DNA from: an uncultured Selenomonadaceae bacterium
GTDB taxonomy: Bacteria; Bacillota; Negativicutes; Selenomonadales; Selenomonadaceae
Reading direction: 5' to 3'
Assembly (NCBI GenBank): GCA_905236255.1
Contig: CAJOPK010000009.1
Coordinates: 1-14,072 of the forward strand
DNA length: 14,072 bases
Part shown: one piece after another, positions 1 to 6,864 of the stretch
Numbering within the stretch: the first letter of the stretch is position 1
Layout: each line of letters opens with the position of its first letter
Notes under the pieces: generated by a model
The model's input: only the letters and a program-made list of their open reading frames with translations
Database searches by the model: none
What the model was told of the DNA's origin: nothing
Program-made: the position numbers and the translations under genes

Positions 1-51
1 GAACTGTGTAAGGGGCTTTTGGACAGCCCTTTGAGAATAAGGGCGGCTTAA
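1..51 (+). CDS. Possible C-terminus of a TnpB-like protein (partial)
   Basis: One forward frame is open from the window edge to a TAA at 49-51, giving 16 residues (ELCKGLLDSPLRIRAA). TnpB genes of IS200/IS605 elements usually end within 50-100 bases of the right-end hairpin and overlap the omega-RNA scaffold. This stop lies 20 bases before the hairpin at 71-92, so the position fits. Sixteen residues are too few to recognise a domain, and the zinc finger and RuvC motifs of TnpB would lie upstream of the window. Another frame (12-248) is also open here but runs into rlmN out of frame and is taken as a shadow. The call depends on the mobile element assignment. Confidence 0.3.
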   Translation, partial: ELCKGLLDSPLRIRAA

Positions 52-99
52 CCGTCAATCTTTTCATGAATCTTCCGGCTTTAGCCGGGAGAGGTTCAA
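1..99 (+). mobile_element. Right end of an IS200/IS605-type (TnpB-bearing) element, partial
   Basis: Bases 71-92 form a 9-bp hairpin: arm TCTTCCGGC, loop TTTA (80-83), arm GCCGGGAGA, with a single G-T wobble. It is followed directly by GGTTCAA (93-99). A subterminal hairpin with a GC-TTTA-GC tip and a terminal TTCAA is the layout known for right ends of IS200/IS605 elements, which are cut by TnpA as single strands and whose 3' part encodes the omega-RNA scaffold of TnpB. Upstream bases 10-44 can also fold (GCCCTT 26-31 with AAGGGC 39-44), as expected of such a scaffold. The element would end at about 99, only seven bases before the rlmN ribosome binding site. The left end and most of tnpB lie outside the window, so the family call rests on the end structure alone. 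Confidence 0.55.
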
Positions 100-123
100 A
101 TCCGGAAGGAGTAATTAAAAATT

Positions 124-1155
124 TTGAACAAAACAAATTTATTCGGAATGACAACGGAAGAAATGATAAAAGAATTTTCCGATCTTCCAAAATTCCGGGC
201 AAAACAAATCGCCGAAAGAATTTATCGTCACGGCGCAAAAAGTTTTGACGAAATAACCGAATTGCCAAAAAAACTCCGTGAAGAATTGGCGGAACGATAT
301 GAAATTTTTTTGCCGAAACCGATTGACGAACTCAATTCCGCAGACGGTCTGACGACAAAATTTTTGCTCGAATTGGCGGACGGCGCGGCAGTCGAAACCG
401 TTTTGATGCGCCACGATTACGGGAACGGCGTATGTATTTCAAGTCAGGTCGGTTGTCAAATGGGCTGTAAATTTTGTGCCTCCGCTTTAAAGGGAATGGA
501 AAGGAATTTGACGGCGGGAGAAATGCTCGGCGAAATTATTTTTGTGAACAATTTTTTGAGCAAAGAAAATCTTAAAGTCGATAATCTTGTCGTAATGGGA
601 ACCGGAGAGCCTTTGACAAATTTTGACAATCTGATAAAAATGCTCCGTCTTTTGCACGAGCCTTACACGCTCGGAATGAGTTACCGGCGGGTTACCGTTT
701 CGACTTGCGGAATTGTTCCGGGCATAAAAAAATTGATTGACGAAAATATTCCCGTGACCCTGTCAATATCTCTGCACGCGCCCGACAATAAACTTCGCTC
801 CGCACTCATGCCGGTAAATTCCGCCTTTGAAATTCGGGAAGTTTTGAAGGCAGGCGACGAATACGCGCAAAAAACCGGACGACGCGTAACTTACGAATAT
901 ATCCTGCTCGGCGGCGTAAACGATACGGAGGAACATGCGCGGGGACTTGCAAAAATTCTTGCCGGACAACTTGCGAACGTGAATTTGATTCCTTACAATC
1001 CGGTAAACGAACGCGACTTTGCACCGCCGGAACGTCATGATATTCAAAAATTTTTCCACTTCCTGAACACGCACGGAATTAACGCAACGATTCGCAAGGA
1101 AATGGGATCCGATATAAATGCCGCCTGCGGTCAACTTCGCAGCAGACATTTTTGA
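124..1155 (+). CDS. rlmN: Dual-specificity 23S rRNA/tRNA (adenine-C2) methyltransferase RlmN, radical SAM
   Basis: RlmN methylates C2 of A2503 in 23S rRNA and A37 in some tRNAs by a radical-SAM mechanism through a methylcysteine intermediate. The protein has 343 residues, the usual length. An N-terminal accessory domain (about 1-90, with KFRAKQI at 23-29) precedes the radical SAM core. C111, C115 and C118 (CxxxCxxC in GCQMGCKFC) bind the 4Fe-4S cluster, GEP at 161-163 is the SAM-binding motif, and C335 in AACGQL matches the methyl-carrying cysteine. The start is TTG at 124, 12 bases after AAGGAG (106-111). The ATG at 148 has no ribosome binding site and would cut into the normal N-terminus. 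The probable end of a mobile element lies just upstream and no promoter is visible in between, so transcription probably enters from further upstream. Confidence 0.96.
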   Translation: MNKTNLFGMTTEEMIKEFSDLPKFRAKQIAERIYRHGAKSFDEITELPKKLREELAERYEIFLPKPIDELNSADGLTTKFLLELADGAAVETVLMRHDYGNGVCISSQVGCQMGCKFCASALKGMERNLTAGEMLGEIIFVNNFLSKENLKVDNLVVMGTGEPLTNFDNLIKMLRLLHEPYTLGMSYRRVTVSTCGIVPGIKKLIDENIPVTLSISLHAPDNKLRSALMPVNSAFEIREVLKAGDEYAQKTGRRVTYEYILLGGVNDTEEHARGLAKILAGQLANVNLIPYNPVNERDFAPPERHDIQKFFHFLNTHGINATIRKEMGSDINAACGQLRSRHF

Positions 1156-1175
1156 TTTTTAAGGAGTGTAAAGAA

Positions 1176-1484
1176 ATGCCGAAAATTCCGAAGAACCTTA
1201 CCGACAAGGACATGGTAAAAAATTACGTTGAGGAAGAAACAATAGAATCAAAACTTATTGCGGCGGCAAAAAAAGCCGAAGAAATTCGCAAAGCCGAAAA
1301 ATTGCGGGAGCCGCCGGAGCCTTTGGCAAAGGCCGGATTTACTCCGGAACTTGCCGACAAACTCGGGCGCGAATTGCTCGCGTTAAAAATAGAACTTGCA
1401 AACACCGGCGTAAAAAATTATAATTTCAAAATTAAACGTGACGGCGAAAAAATAACTTTAACCGTAACGGACAAAAAATTTTGA
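1176..1484 (+). CDS. Unrecognised small protein, 102 residues
   Basis: I do not recognise this family. The start is ATG at 1176, nine bases after AAGGAG (1161-1166). An in-frame TTG at 1152 would overlap the rlmN stop and add eight residues, but it lacks a site of its own. The protein is highly charged and shows three parts: a predicted helix rich in Lys, Glu and Ala (about 17-45, possibly coiled coil), a proline patch (REPPEPL, 44-50) followed by a second helix (about 57-76), and a C-terminal pair of predicted strands (NYNFKIKR and EKITLTVTD, 81-99). There is no signal peptide, membrane segment or Cys pair, so it is probably cytoplasmic. It lies between rlmN and a transporter with gaps of about 20 bases, so it is probably co-transcribed; this says little about its role. 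Confidence 0.8.
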   Translation: MPKIPKNLTDKDMVKNYVEEETIESKLIAAAKKAEEIRKAEKLREPPEPLAKAGFTPELADKLGRELLALKIELANTGVKNYNFKIKRDGEKITLTVTDKKF

Positions 1485-1505
1485 TGAAGGAGGAATTTTA
1501 CGAAC

Positions 1506-2786
1506 ATGGATATGACAACGGTGGCGGTGGTGATTTTTGTTGCCGCCTACGCCTTGATTATTTCCGAAAAAGTTCACAGAACGATTGTCGGAATTTTCGG
1601 CGCGATGTTGATGATATTGCTCGGAATAATTTCACAGGAGACGGCAATTCATCACATTGACTTCAATACCCTCGGTCTTTTGATGGGTATGATGATTATC
1701 GTAAACATCACAAGCGAAACGGGACTTTTTAACTTTCTCGCAATTTGGGCGGCAAAAAAAGTAAAGGCTCAACCGGTTGCATTATTGGTGGCGTTGAGTT
1801 TGTTGACGGCGGTCTGTTCCGCACTTTTGGACAACGTTACGACGGTTTTGTTGACGGTGCCGATAACTTTCAATATTGCCGCACAGCTTAAAGTTGACGT
1901 TAAACCTTTTTTGATGGCGCAAATTATCAGTTCGAATATCGGCGGAACGGCGACTTTGATAGGCGATCCGCCGAATATCATGATCGGATCGGCAACGGGC
2001 TTGAGTTTCGGAGATTTTATTCTGAACATGACCGCGCCGGCGGTGGTGATTTTTGTAATAACCGTCCTGATCATGATTGCGCTTTATAAATCGAAACTTC
2101 ACACGCAACCGGAACTTCAGGATAAAGTCATGCGTCTCGACGAAAAAAGTCAGATCACCGACACGGTACTTTTGAAGAAATGCCTTTTCGTTTTGGCTTG
2201 CACGATTACGCTTTTTGCCCTGCACGGAATATTGCATTTGGAAACGGCAACGGCGGCACTTACCGGCGCGGGACTTCTCCTGTTGATAAGTTTCCACCAC
2301 AATGAAGCGATGATCGCAAAAATTTTGAGCAAAATCGAATGGCTTGCAATTTTCTTCTTTGCCGGACTTTTCGTACTTGTCGGCGCACTTGTCGAAACGG
2401 GCGTTATCAAAGCAATGGCGGCGGAAGCCATCGAAATTACAAACGGCAACGTACCGGCAACCGCAATTTTGATTTTGTGGATGAGTGCGATTGCGTCGGC
2501 ATTTATCGACAATATTCCCTTTGTCGCTACTTTGATCCCGCTGATTAAAGACATGGGCGAAATGGGGCTTTCAAATTTGGAGCCGATGTGGTGGAGTTTG
2601 GCACTGGGCGCATGCTTGGGCGGCAACGGAACGCTTATCGGAGCCAGCGCGAATGTCGTCGTTGCATCGATGGCGGCGCAGCGCGGCAAGGCAATTTCGT
2701 TTATCGAATTTATGAAAACGGCTTTTCCGCTTATGATTCTTTCGATAATAATCTCAACGGCTTACGTTTACATTCGTTATCTCTGA
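1506..2786 (+). CDS. ArsB/NhaD-like (ion transporter superfamily) membrane permease
   Basis: A 426-residue integral membrane protein with roughly 10-12 hydrophobic segments. It shows the inverted-repeat layout of the ion transporter (ArsB/NhaD/citrate transporter-like) superfamily. The first half carries LLDNVTTVLLTVPI (107-120) and SNIGGTATLIGDPPN (143-157). The second half carries the matching FIDNIPFVATLIPLI (333-347) and GGNGTLIGASANVV (372-385). These paired helix-break loops form the substrate site in this fold. Substrate cannot be read from sequence: Na+/H+ exchange, arsenite export or carboxylate uptake are all possible, and no arsR or arsC is nearby. The start is ATG at 1506, 12 bases after AAGGAGG (1487-1493), which overlaps the end of the preceding gene region. 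It probably shares a transcript with rlmN and dapF. Confidence 0.88.
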   Translation: MDMTTVAVVIFVAAYALIISEKVHRTIVGIFGAMLMILLGIISQETAIHHIDFNTLGLLMGMMIIVNITSETGLFNFLAIWAAKKVKAQPVALLVALSLLTAVCSALLDNVTTVLLTVPITFNIAAQLKVDVKPFLMAQIISSNIGGTATLIGDPPNIMIGSATGLSFGDFILNMTAPAVVIFVITVLIMIALYKSKLHTQPELQDKVMRLDEKSQITDTVLLKKCLFVLACTITLFALHGILHLETATAALTGAGLLLLISFHHNEAMIAKILSKIEWLAIFFFAGLFVLVGALVETGVIKAMAAEAIEITNGNVPATAILILWMSAIASAFIDNIPFVATLIPLIKDMGEMGLSNLEPMWWSLALGACLGGNGTLIGASANVVVASMAAQRGKAISFIEFMKTAFPLMILSIIISTAYVYIRYL

Positions 2787-2818
2787 TTCGTTAAAGTTTT
2801 TCGGGGAGGGAAACGATT

Positions 2819-3625
2819 TTGAAATTTGAAAAGTGGCAGGGGTGCGGAAACGATTTTGTAATTGTTGACGGGCGCGCAAATGAAATTCTTCCCGCCGAAA
2901 AAATAAAATTTATCTGCGACAGGCATTTCGGAATCGGTGCGGACGGCGTAATTTACGTTTTAAATTCGGACAAAGCCGCCGTTCGCATGAGGATTTTTAA
3001 TGCCGACGGATCCGAAGCGGAAATGTGCGGCAACGGTATCCGCTGTTTTGCAAAATATTTGGACGGTATCGGCGAATTTTCGGACGGTATGAAGATTGAA
3101 ACCGGCGCGGGAATTTTGAGCGTAAAAAAATCCGGCGAAAATATCACCGTCAATATGGGCGAGCCGATTTTGGAAGCGGATAAAATTCCGGTAAAAAATT
3201 TCGGGAAAAATCCGGTTATTGCCGAAGATATTGAAGTTGACGGCAAGATTTACAAAATGACCTGCGTATCAATGGGAAATCCGCATTGTGTAATTTTCGT
3301 TGACGATATAAATTCAATCGACCTTGAAAAGATCGGGACGAAATTTGAAACGCACGAATTTTTCCCGCGCAAGACAAATACCGAATTTGTCCAAGTCACC
3401 GGCAAAGACGAATTGAGAATGAGAGTTTGGGAGCGCGGCAGCGGAATTACCCTTGCCTGCGGAACCGGAACATGCGCGACGGCGGTTGCGGCGAATCTTA
3501 ACAACCTCTGCTCAAAAAAAGTCCGGGTAAATCTTGACGGCGGGACTTTGCAAATCGAATGGAGCGCCGACAATAAAATTTATATGACCGGTCCGGCGGA
3601 AAAAGTTTTTTCCGGCGAAATTTGA
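2819..3625 (+). CDS. dapF: Diaminopimelate epimerase
   Basis: DapF converts LL-diaminopimelate to meso-diaminopimelate, the direct precursor of lysine and the cross-linking residue of mDAP peptidoglycan. It is cytoplasmic and cofactor-free. The 268-residue length is normal. The two catalytic cysteines are C70 (in NADGSEAEMCGNG) and C214 (in ACGTGTCA), each in its conserved context. The N-terminal GCGNDFVIVD (8-17) and GADGVIYV (40-47) are family hallmarks. The start is TTG at 2819, eight bases after GGGGAGGG (2803-2810); no ATG is nearby and the TTG gives the usual N-terminus. It is the last gene of the left plus-strand block and its stop is three bases from the ecfA2 stop on the other strand. 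MurE in this window uses its product. Confidence 0.97.
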   Translation: MKFEKWQGCGNDFVIVDGRANEILPAEKIKFICDRHFGIGADGVIYVLNSDKAAVRMRIFNADGSEAEMCGNGIRCFAKYLDGIGEFSDGMKIETGAGILSVKKSGENITVNMGEPILEADKIPVKNFGKNPVIAEDIEVDGKIYKMTCVSMGNPHCVIFVDDINSIDLEKIGTKFETHEFFPRKTNTEFVQVTGKDELRMRVWERGSGITLACGTGTCATAVAANLNNLCSKKVRVNLDGGTLQIEWSADNKIYMTGPAEKVFSGEI

Positions 3626-3628
3626 AAA

Positions 3629-4468
3629 TTAAGTCGATGAAAAATCTTTGACGTATTCCGTTATTTTTTCGACGGCTTCATCAATCGACATTATTTCGGG
3701 ATTAATTGCAATTCCGGCCTCAATCAATTTGTTTACAACTTGATTGACGACCGGCGGCATTAGTCCCGCTTTTTTTAAAATTTCCGATTTTGTAAAAAGT
3801 TCACGCGGCTTGCCGTCAAACAGAATTTTACCTTGCGCCAAAACAATTACGCGATCGGCAAATTTTACTATATCTTCCGGCGAATGTGATACCAAAATCA
3901 CGGTTACGCCGGATTTATGCAGGGCTTTTATTTCGGTCAAAAGTTTGTCGCGGGCTTTCGGATCCAGTCCCGCCGCAGGCTCATCCAAAATCAAATATTT
4001 CGGTTTGAGTGCCAAAATTCCGGCTATGGCAACTCTTCTTCTCTGACCGCCGGAAAGTTCAAAAGGCGAACGGGTTTTCAAGTTTAAATCCAGTCCGACG
4101 GCCTTCATTGACTGATCCGTCAGTTTTGAAATTTCTTCTTCGGAAAGCCCGAAATTTTTCGGGCCGAAAGCAATATCTTTTTCCACGCTTTCCTCAAAAA
4201 GTTGATGTTCCGGATATTGAAAAACCATTCCGATTTTTCGACGCGCAGTTTTTTCTTTTACCGAAGTGCCGTCAATTTTTACCGTGCCTTCCGTCAATTC
4301 GATCAATCCGGAGATGATTTGAATAAGTGTAGATTTTCCCGAGCCCGTGTGTCCGGCAATCGCCAAAAATTCGCCCTCTTCGATATTGAAGGAAATGTCA
4401 CGCAATGCCGTTTTTTCAAACGGTGTATTTTTCATATAGGTGTAACTCAAGTTTTTTAGTTCGATCAT
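3629..4468 (-). CDS. ecfA2: Energy-coupling factor transporter ATPase EcfA2
   Basis: An ABC ATPase subunit of an ECF vitamin/metal importer, 279 residues. It shows Walker A GHTGSGKST (39-47), Q-loop Q84, signature LSGGQ (138-142), Walker B YLILDEP (158-164) and the switch His195. The segment FQYPEHQLFEESVEKDI (83-99) is typical of the EcfA2 half of the EcfA1/EcfA2 pair. The C-terminal extension (about 225-279) agrees with ECF ATPases. I chose ATG at 4468 because it gives the family N-terminus (MIELKNLSYTY) and follows AAGGA (4477-4481 on this strand) by eight bases. The frame stays open to 4564 but the extra part has no resemblance to the family. EcfA1, EcfT and an S component are not in this window, although the genes are usually clustered. 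An intrinsic terminator sits just upstream. Confidence 0.93.
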   Translation of the reverse strand: MIELKNLSYTYMKNTPFEKTALRDISFNIEEGEFLAIAGHTGSGKSTLIQIISGLIELTEGTVKIDGTSVKEKTARRKIGMVFQYPEHQLFEESVEKDIAFGPKNFGLSEEEISKLTDQSMKAVGLDLNLKTRSPFELSGGQRRRVAIAGILALKPKYLILDEPAAGLDPKARDKLLTEIKALHKSGVTVILVSHSPEDIVKFADRVIVLAQGKILFDGKPRELFTKSEILKKAGLMPPVVNQVVNKLIEAGIAINPEIMSIDEAVEKITEYVKDFSST

Positions 4469-4488
4469 GCCAATATTCCTTCTTAACC

Positions 4489-4539
4489 AAAAAAAATCGA
4501 TACCCTTACGGAAACTTCCGCAACGGGAAAGGGCATCAA
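4489..4539 (-). terminator. Intrinsic terminator after recN, just before ecfA2
   Basis: Reading the minus strand, TTGATGCCCTT (4539-4529) pairs with AAGGGTATCGA (4507-4497) in an 11-bp stem with wobble pairs. A nested hairpin CGGAA/TTCCG (4520-4516 with 4513-4509) sits in the loop. Eight T residues follow (4496-4489). It lies 40 bases after the recN stop and ends about eight bases before the ecfA2 ribosome binding site. It should end the pyrF-pyrE-recN transcript. Confidence 0.75.
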
Positions 4540-4564
4540 GCAAAATCGTCCGGTATTTTGTCAA
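4536..4564 (-). promoter_or_regulatory. Possible ecfA2 promoter overlapping the recN terminator
   Basis: A perfect TTGACA lies at 4564-4559 on the minus strand. With a 17-base spacer the -10 position is GCTTGA, and one base further CTTGAT; both are poor. If used, transcription would start near 4529, inside the terminator region, so the upstream arm would be missing from the RNA and ecfA2 would escape termination. The weak -10 keeps confidence low. Confidence 0.25.
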
Positions 4565-4578
4565 CTGCCCGCACCGTT

Positions 4579-6282
4579 TTATAAAATTTTGTCACGCATG
4601 AGTCTTTTTATTTTCGCGGCGGAAGTAATCATGTCTCTTGCATTTTTTAAAGCGGATTGCGATTCTTCGCCGGATGCCATTCGGGAAATTTCCCGGACGC
4701 GCTCCGATTCGACAATCTTTTCAACTCTTGTAACCGTTCTGCCGCCGGAATCCGTTTTGCTTACGTGCAAATGTGTATCGGCCATGCAGGCAATTTGTGC
4801 AAGGTGAGTTATGCACAAAACCTGTTTATGACGGGAAACTTTTGCAATACATTCGGCAACAACTTTTGCGGTGGTTCCGCCGAGTCCGGTATCTATTTCG
4901 TCGAAAACCATTGTCTGCGCGGAATCTTCCCGCCCGGCGGAAATTGTCTTTATTGCAAGCGCCACACGCGACAATTCGCCGCCCGACGCAACTTTAGCCA
5001 AAGATTTTGCCTCTTCGCCCAAATTCGCCGAAAAAATCATATCCGCCGAGTCCCCGCCGTTTGAATCAAGTTCCGGCGCGGGAGCGACTTCAATTTTAAA
5101 TTTCGCGTTTTCCATTCCCAATTTGCGAATTTCCCGCTCAATCGACGTACTTAATTTTGCGGCGGATTTTTGGCGGAGGTTCAAAAGATTTTTCGCCCGC
5201 GCCTTTGTCTGCTCTTCCAATTTTGAAATTACCTGTTGAGTAGTTTCCAAGTCCGTTTCAAAATTTTCGACTTCGGAAATTTCGGAGCGGATTTTTTCAA
5301 GTCTTTTCAAAATTTCATCGACCGACGCGCCGTATTTTTGTTTGAGCCGATAAATTACGTCGGCGCGGGCATGAAGTGAATCCAATTTTTCCGGCGAAAA
5401 GTCAACCGTTTCCGAATAAGAAGAAATTTCGTCGTAAACTTCACGCAGTGAAATTTCCGCATCTTCCAAAAGTTTACGGGCGGAATTTAATTTGTCGTCA
5501 AATCTTGAAATGTCGTCAAGATTTTTTTCAACCTTCGCCAAAGCCGTCAACACGTCAAATTCCGTCCCGTTGCCCAAAAGCAACTTGGATTCTTCAACGT
5601 GTTCGGAAATTTTTTCGGCATGTGACAATTTGCGAATGTCGGCATCAATTTCTTCATCTTCACCCGGTTTTAATTCGGCCGAAGAAATTTCCTGTTCCTG
5701 CCAACGCAACATGTCAAGTTTTTGTTCATTTTCCTCTTTTGACTTTTTCTTTTCGGCAAGCGCACGAATCTGAACATTCCACAGCCGATAATGCCGACTG
5801 TAATCTTCCCGGACTTCCGCAATTTTTTCTCCGGCATCGTCAATCAGTCGATAAACGCTTTCAGGGCGCAAAAGTGCAAGATTTTCGTTCTGTCCGTGAA
5901 TATCGACCAAAGCCGCGCCGATTTTTTTCAGGGCTGTCAAGGTTATGTGACAGCCGTTTGCATTGATTGAAGTTTTTCCGGAGCGATTGAGTTTCCGGAC
6001 AATAATCAAATTGTCGCCGTCCTCCTCAACGTCAAATTCTTTCATGACGGCACGAACGGGAGAATTTTTTTCGGCGGTAAAAACCGCTTCGATTTTCAAC
6101 TCTTCCGCGCCCGTGCGAATCATTCCGACACCGACCCGACTTCCCAAAACCGCGCCCAATGCGTCTGTCAATATCGATTTTCCCGCACCGGTCTCGCCGG
6201 TCAAAATATTCAGACCTTCGCCAAATTCGACTTCGGTTTTTTCAATCAACGCAAAATTTGTAACCCGTAAATTTTTAAGCAT
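4579..6282 (-). CDS. recN: DNA repair protein RecN (SMC-like ATPase)
   Basis: RecN is an SMC-like ATPase acting early in double-strand break repair on the nucleoid. The protein has 567 residues, the normal length. It shows Walker A GETGAGKS (29-36), a long charged region predicted as coiled coil (about 155-390), the ABC-type signature ASGGE (432-436), Walker B MVFDEID (458-464) and the switch His493 (ITHLAQ). The ATG at 6282 gives the standard N-terminus MLKNLRVTNFALIEK. The frame is open to 6366, but that extension lies inside pyrE and is unlike RecN. The start is one base after the pyrE stop, and its site GGAAAG lies in the last codons of pyrE, so translation is probably coupled. No LexA-type operator is visible; expression appears to follow the pyrimidine genes. 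An intrinsic terminator follows. Confidence 0.96.
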   Translation of the reverse strand: MLKNLRVTNFALIEKTEVEFGEGLNILTGETGAGKSILTDALGAVLGSRVGVGMIRTGAEELKIEAVFTAEKNSPVRAVMKEFDVEEDGDNLIIVRKLNRSGKTSINANGCHITLTALKKIGAALVDIHGQNENLALLRPESVYRLIDDAGEKIAEVREDYSRHYRLWNVQIRALAEKKKSKEENEQKLDMLRWQEQEISSAELKPGEDEEIDADIRKLSHAEKISEHVEESKLLLGNGTEFDVLTALAKVEKNLDDISRFDDKLNSARKLLEDAEISLREVYDEISSYSETVDFSPEKLDSLHARADVIYRLKQKYGASVDEILKRLEKIRSEISEVENFETDLETTQQVISKLEEQTKARAKNLLNLRQKSAAKLSTSIEREIRKLGMENAKFKIEVAPAPELDSNGGDSADMIFSANLGEEAKSLAKVASGGELSRVALAIKTISAGREDSAQTMVFDEIDTGLGGTTAKVVAECIAKVSRHKQVLCITHLAQIACMADTHLHVSKTDSGGRTVTRVEKIVESERVREISRMASGEESQSALKNARDMITSAAKIKRLMRDKIL

Positions 6283-6283
6283 A

Positions 6284-6862
6284 TTATTTCTTTCCGGTCG
6301 ATCCGCGTTTTGTAAGCGGCTCGCCTTTCTTGCAGAGAGGACAATTTTCCGGTTCGTAAGTTTCAACGTTCATGTGAAGAAGTGCAAAACTCGGAACGTC
6401 GCCGAAATCGGATTTTCCGCCGCTTCTGTCAACCAACAAACCGACCGCAACCGGAATACCGCCGTTTTCCTTTACGACTTCGATAACTTCTTTGACGGAG
6501 CCGCCGGTTGTCACAATGTCCTCGACAATCAAAACTCTTTCGCCCTCATGAAGTGAAAAGCCGCGCCGGAAAGTCATTTTTCCGTCAACTCTTTCGGTGA
6601 AAATTGCGCGGGTTCCCAGAGCCTTGCCGGTTTCATGTGCAAGAATTATTCCGCCGGTCACCGGTCCCACAACCGTTTCAATATTTGCGTCTTTGAAATG
6701 TTCGGCAAGAGCCTTGCAAAGTTTTTCGGTGTATTCCGGGTGTTGAAGGACGTTAAATTTTTCGACGTAATGCGGGCTGTGAAGTCCGGAAGTCAATTTA
6801 AAATGTCCGTTCATAATTGCGCCGGTTTCGACAAGTAAATCATAAACTTCTTTTTCCGTCAT
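6284..6862 (-). CDS. pyrE: Orotate phosphoribosyltransferase
   Basis: PyrE joins orotate and PRPP to form orotidine 5'-monophosphate, the substrate of PyrF next door. The protein has 192 residues. The PRPP-binding motif VLIVEDIVTTGGS (110-122) is intact, as are the N-terminal GHFKLTSGLHSP (19-30) and VVGPVTGGI (64-72). The length and the C-terminal pair C174/C177 in NCPLCKKG resemble the shorter Thermus/archaeal-type PyrE rather than the enterobacterial form; the pair could bind a metal, which is inference. The ATG at 6862 lies two bases after the pyrF stop, and its site GGAGA is inside the end of pyrF, so the two are translationally coupled. recN follows after one base. Confidence 0.96.
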   Translation of the reverse strand: MTEKEVYDLLVETGAIMNGHFKLTSGLHSPHYVEKFNVLQHPEYTEKLCKALAEHFKDANIETVVGPVTGGIILAHETGKALGTRAIFTERVDGKMTFRRGFSLHEGERVLIVEDIVTTGGSVKEVIEVVKENGGIPVAVGLLVDRSGGKSDFGDVPSFALLHMNVETYEPENCPLCKKGEPLTKRGSTGKK

Positions 6863-6864
6863 TT

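Noticed and set aside
30..60. AGAA and GGCTTA (34-50) resemble the 3' end of RNase P RNA.
   Set aside because: The spacing between the two conserved blocks is several bases too long and the preceding conserved sequence is missing.
86..112. GGTTCAAATCC (93-103) looks like the T-loop of a tRNA.
   Set aside because: The flanking bases do not form the five-base T stem, and no acceptor, D or anticodon arms are present. It is better explained by the TTCAA terminus of a mobile element.
66..248. A 60-codon forward frame starting MNLPALAGRG.
   Set aside because: It overlaps rlmN out of frame, has no ribosome binding site and crosses the hairpin of the mobile element end. It is a shadow frame.
4469..4564. 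N-terminal extension of EcfA2 by 32 residues.
   Set aside because: The extension would translate the recN terminator, has no resemblance to ABC ATPases, and the ATG at 4468 has its own ribosome binding site.
6283..6366. N-terminal extension of RecN by 28 residues.
   Set aside because: It lies inside pyrE and lacks family resemblance; the ATG at 6282 gives the standard RecN start.
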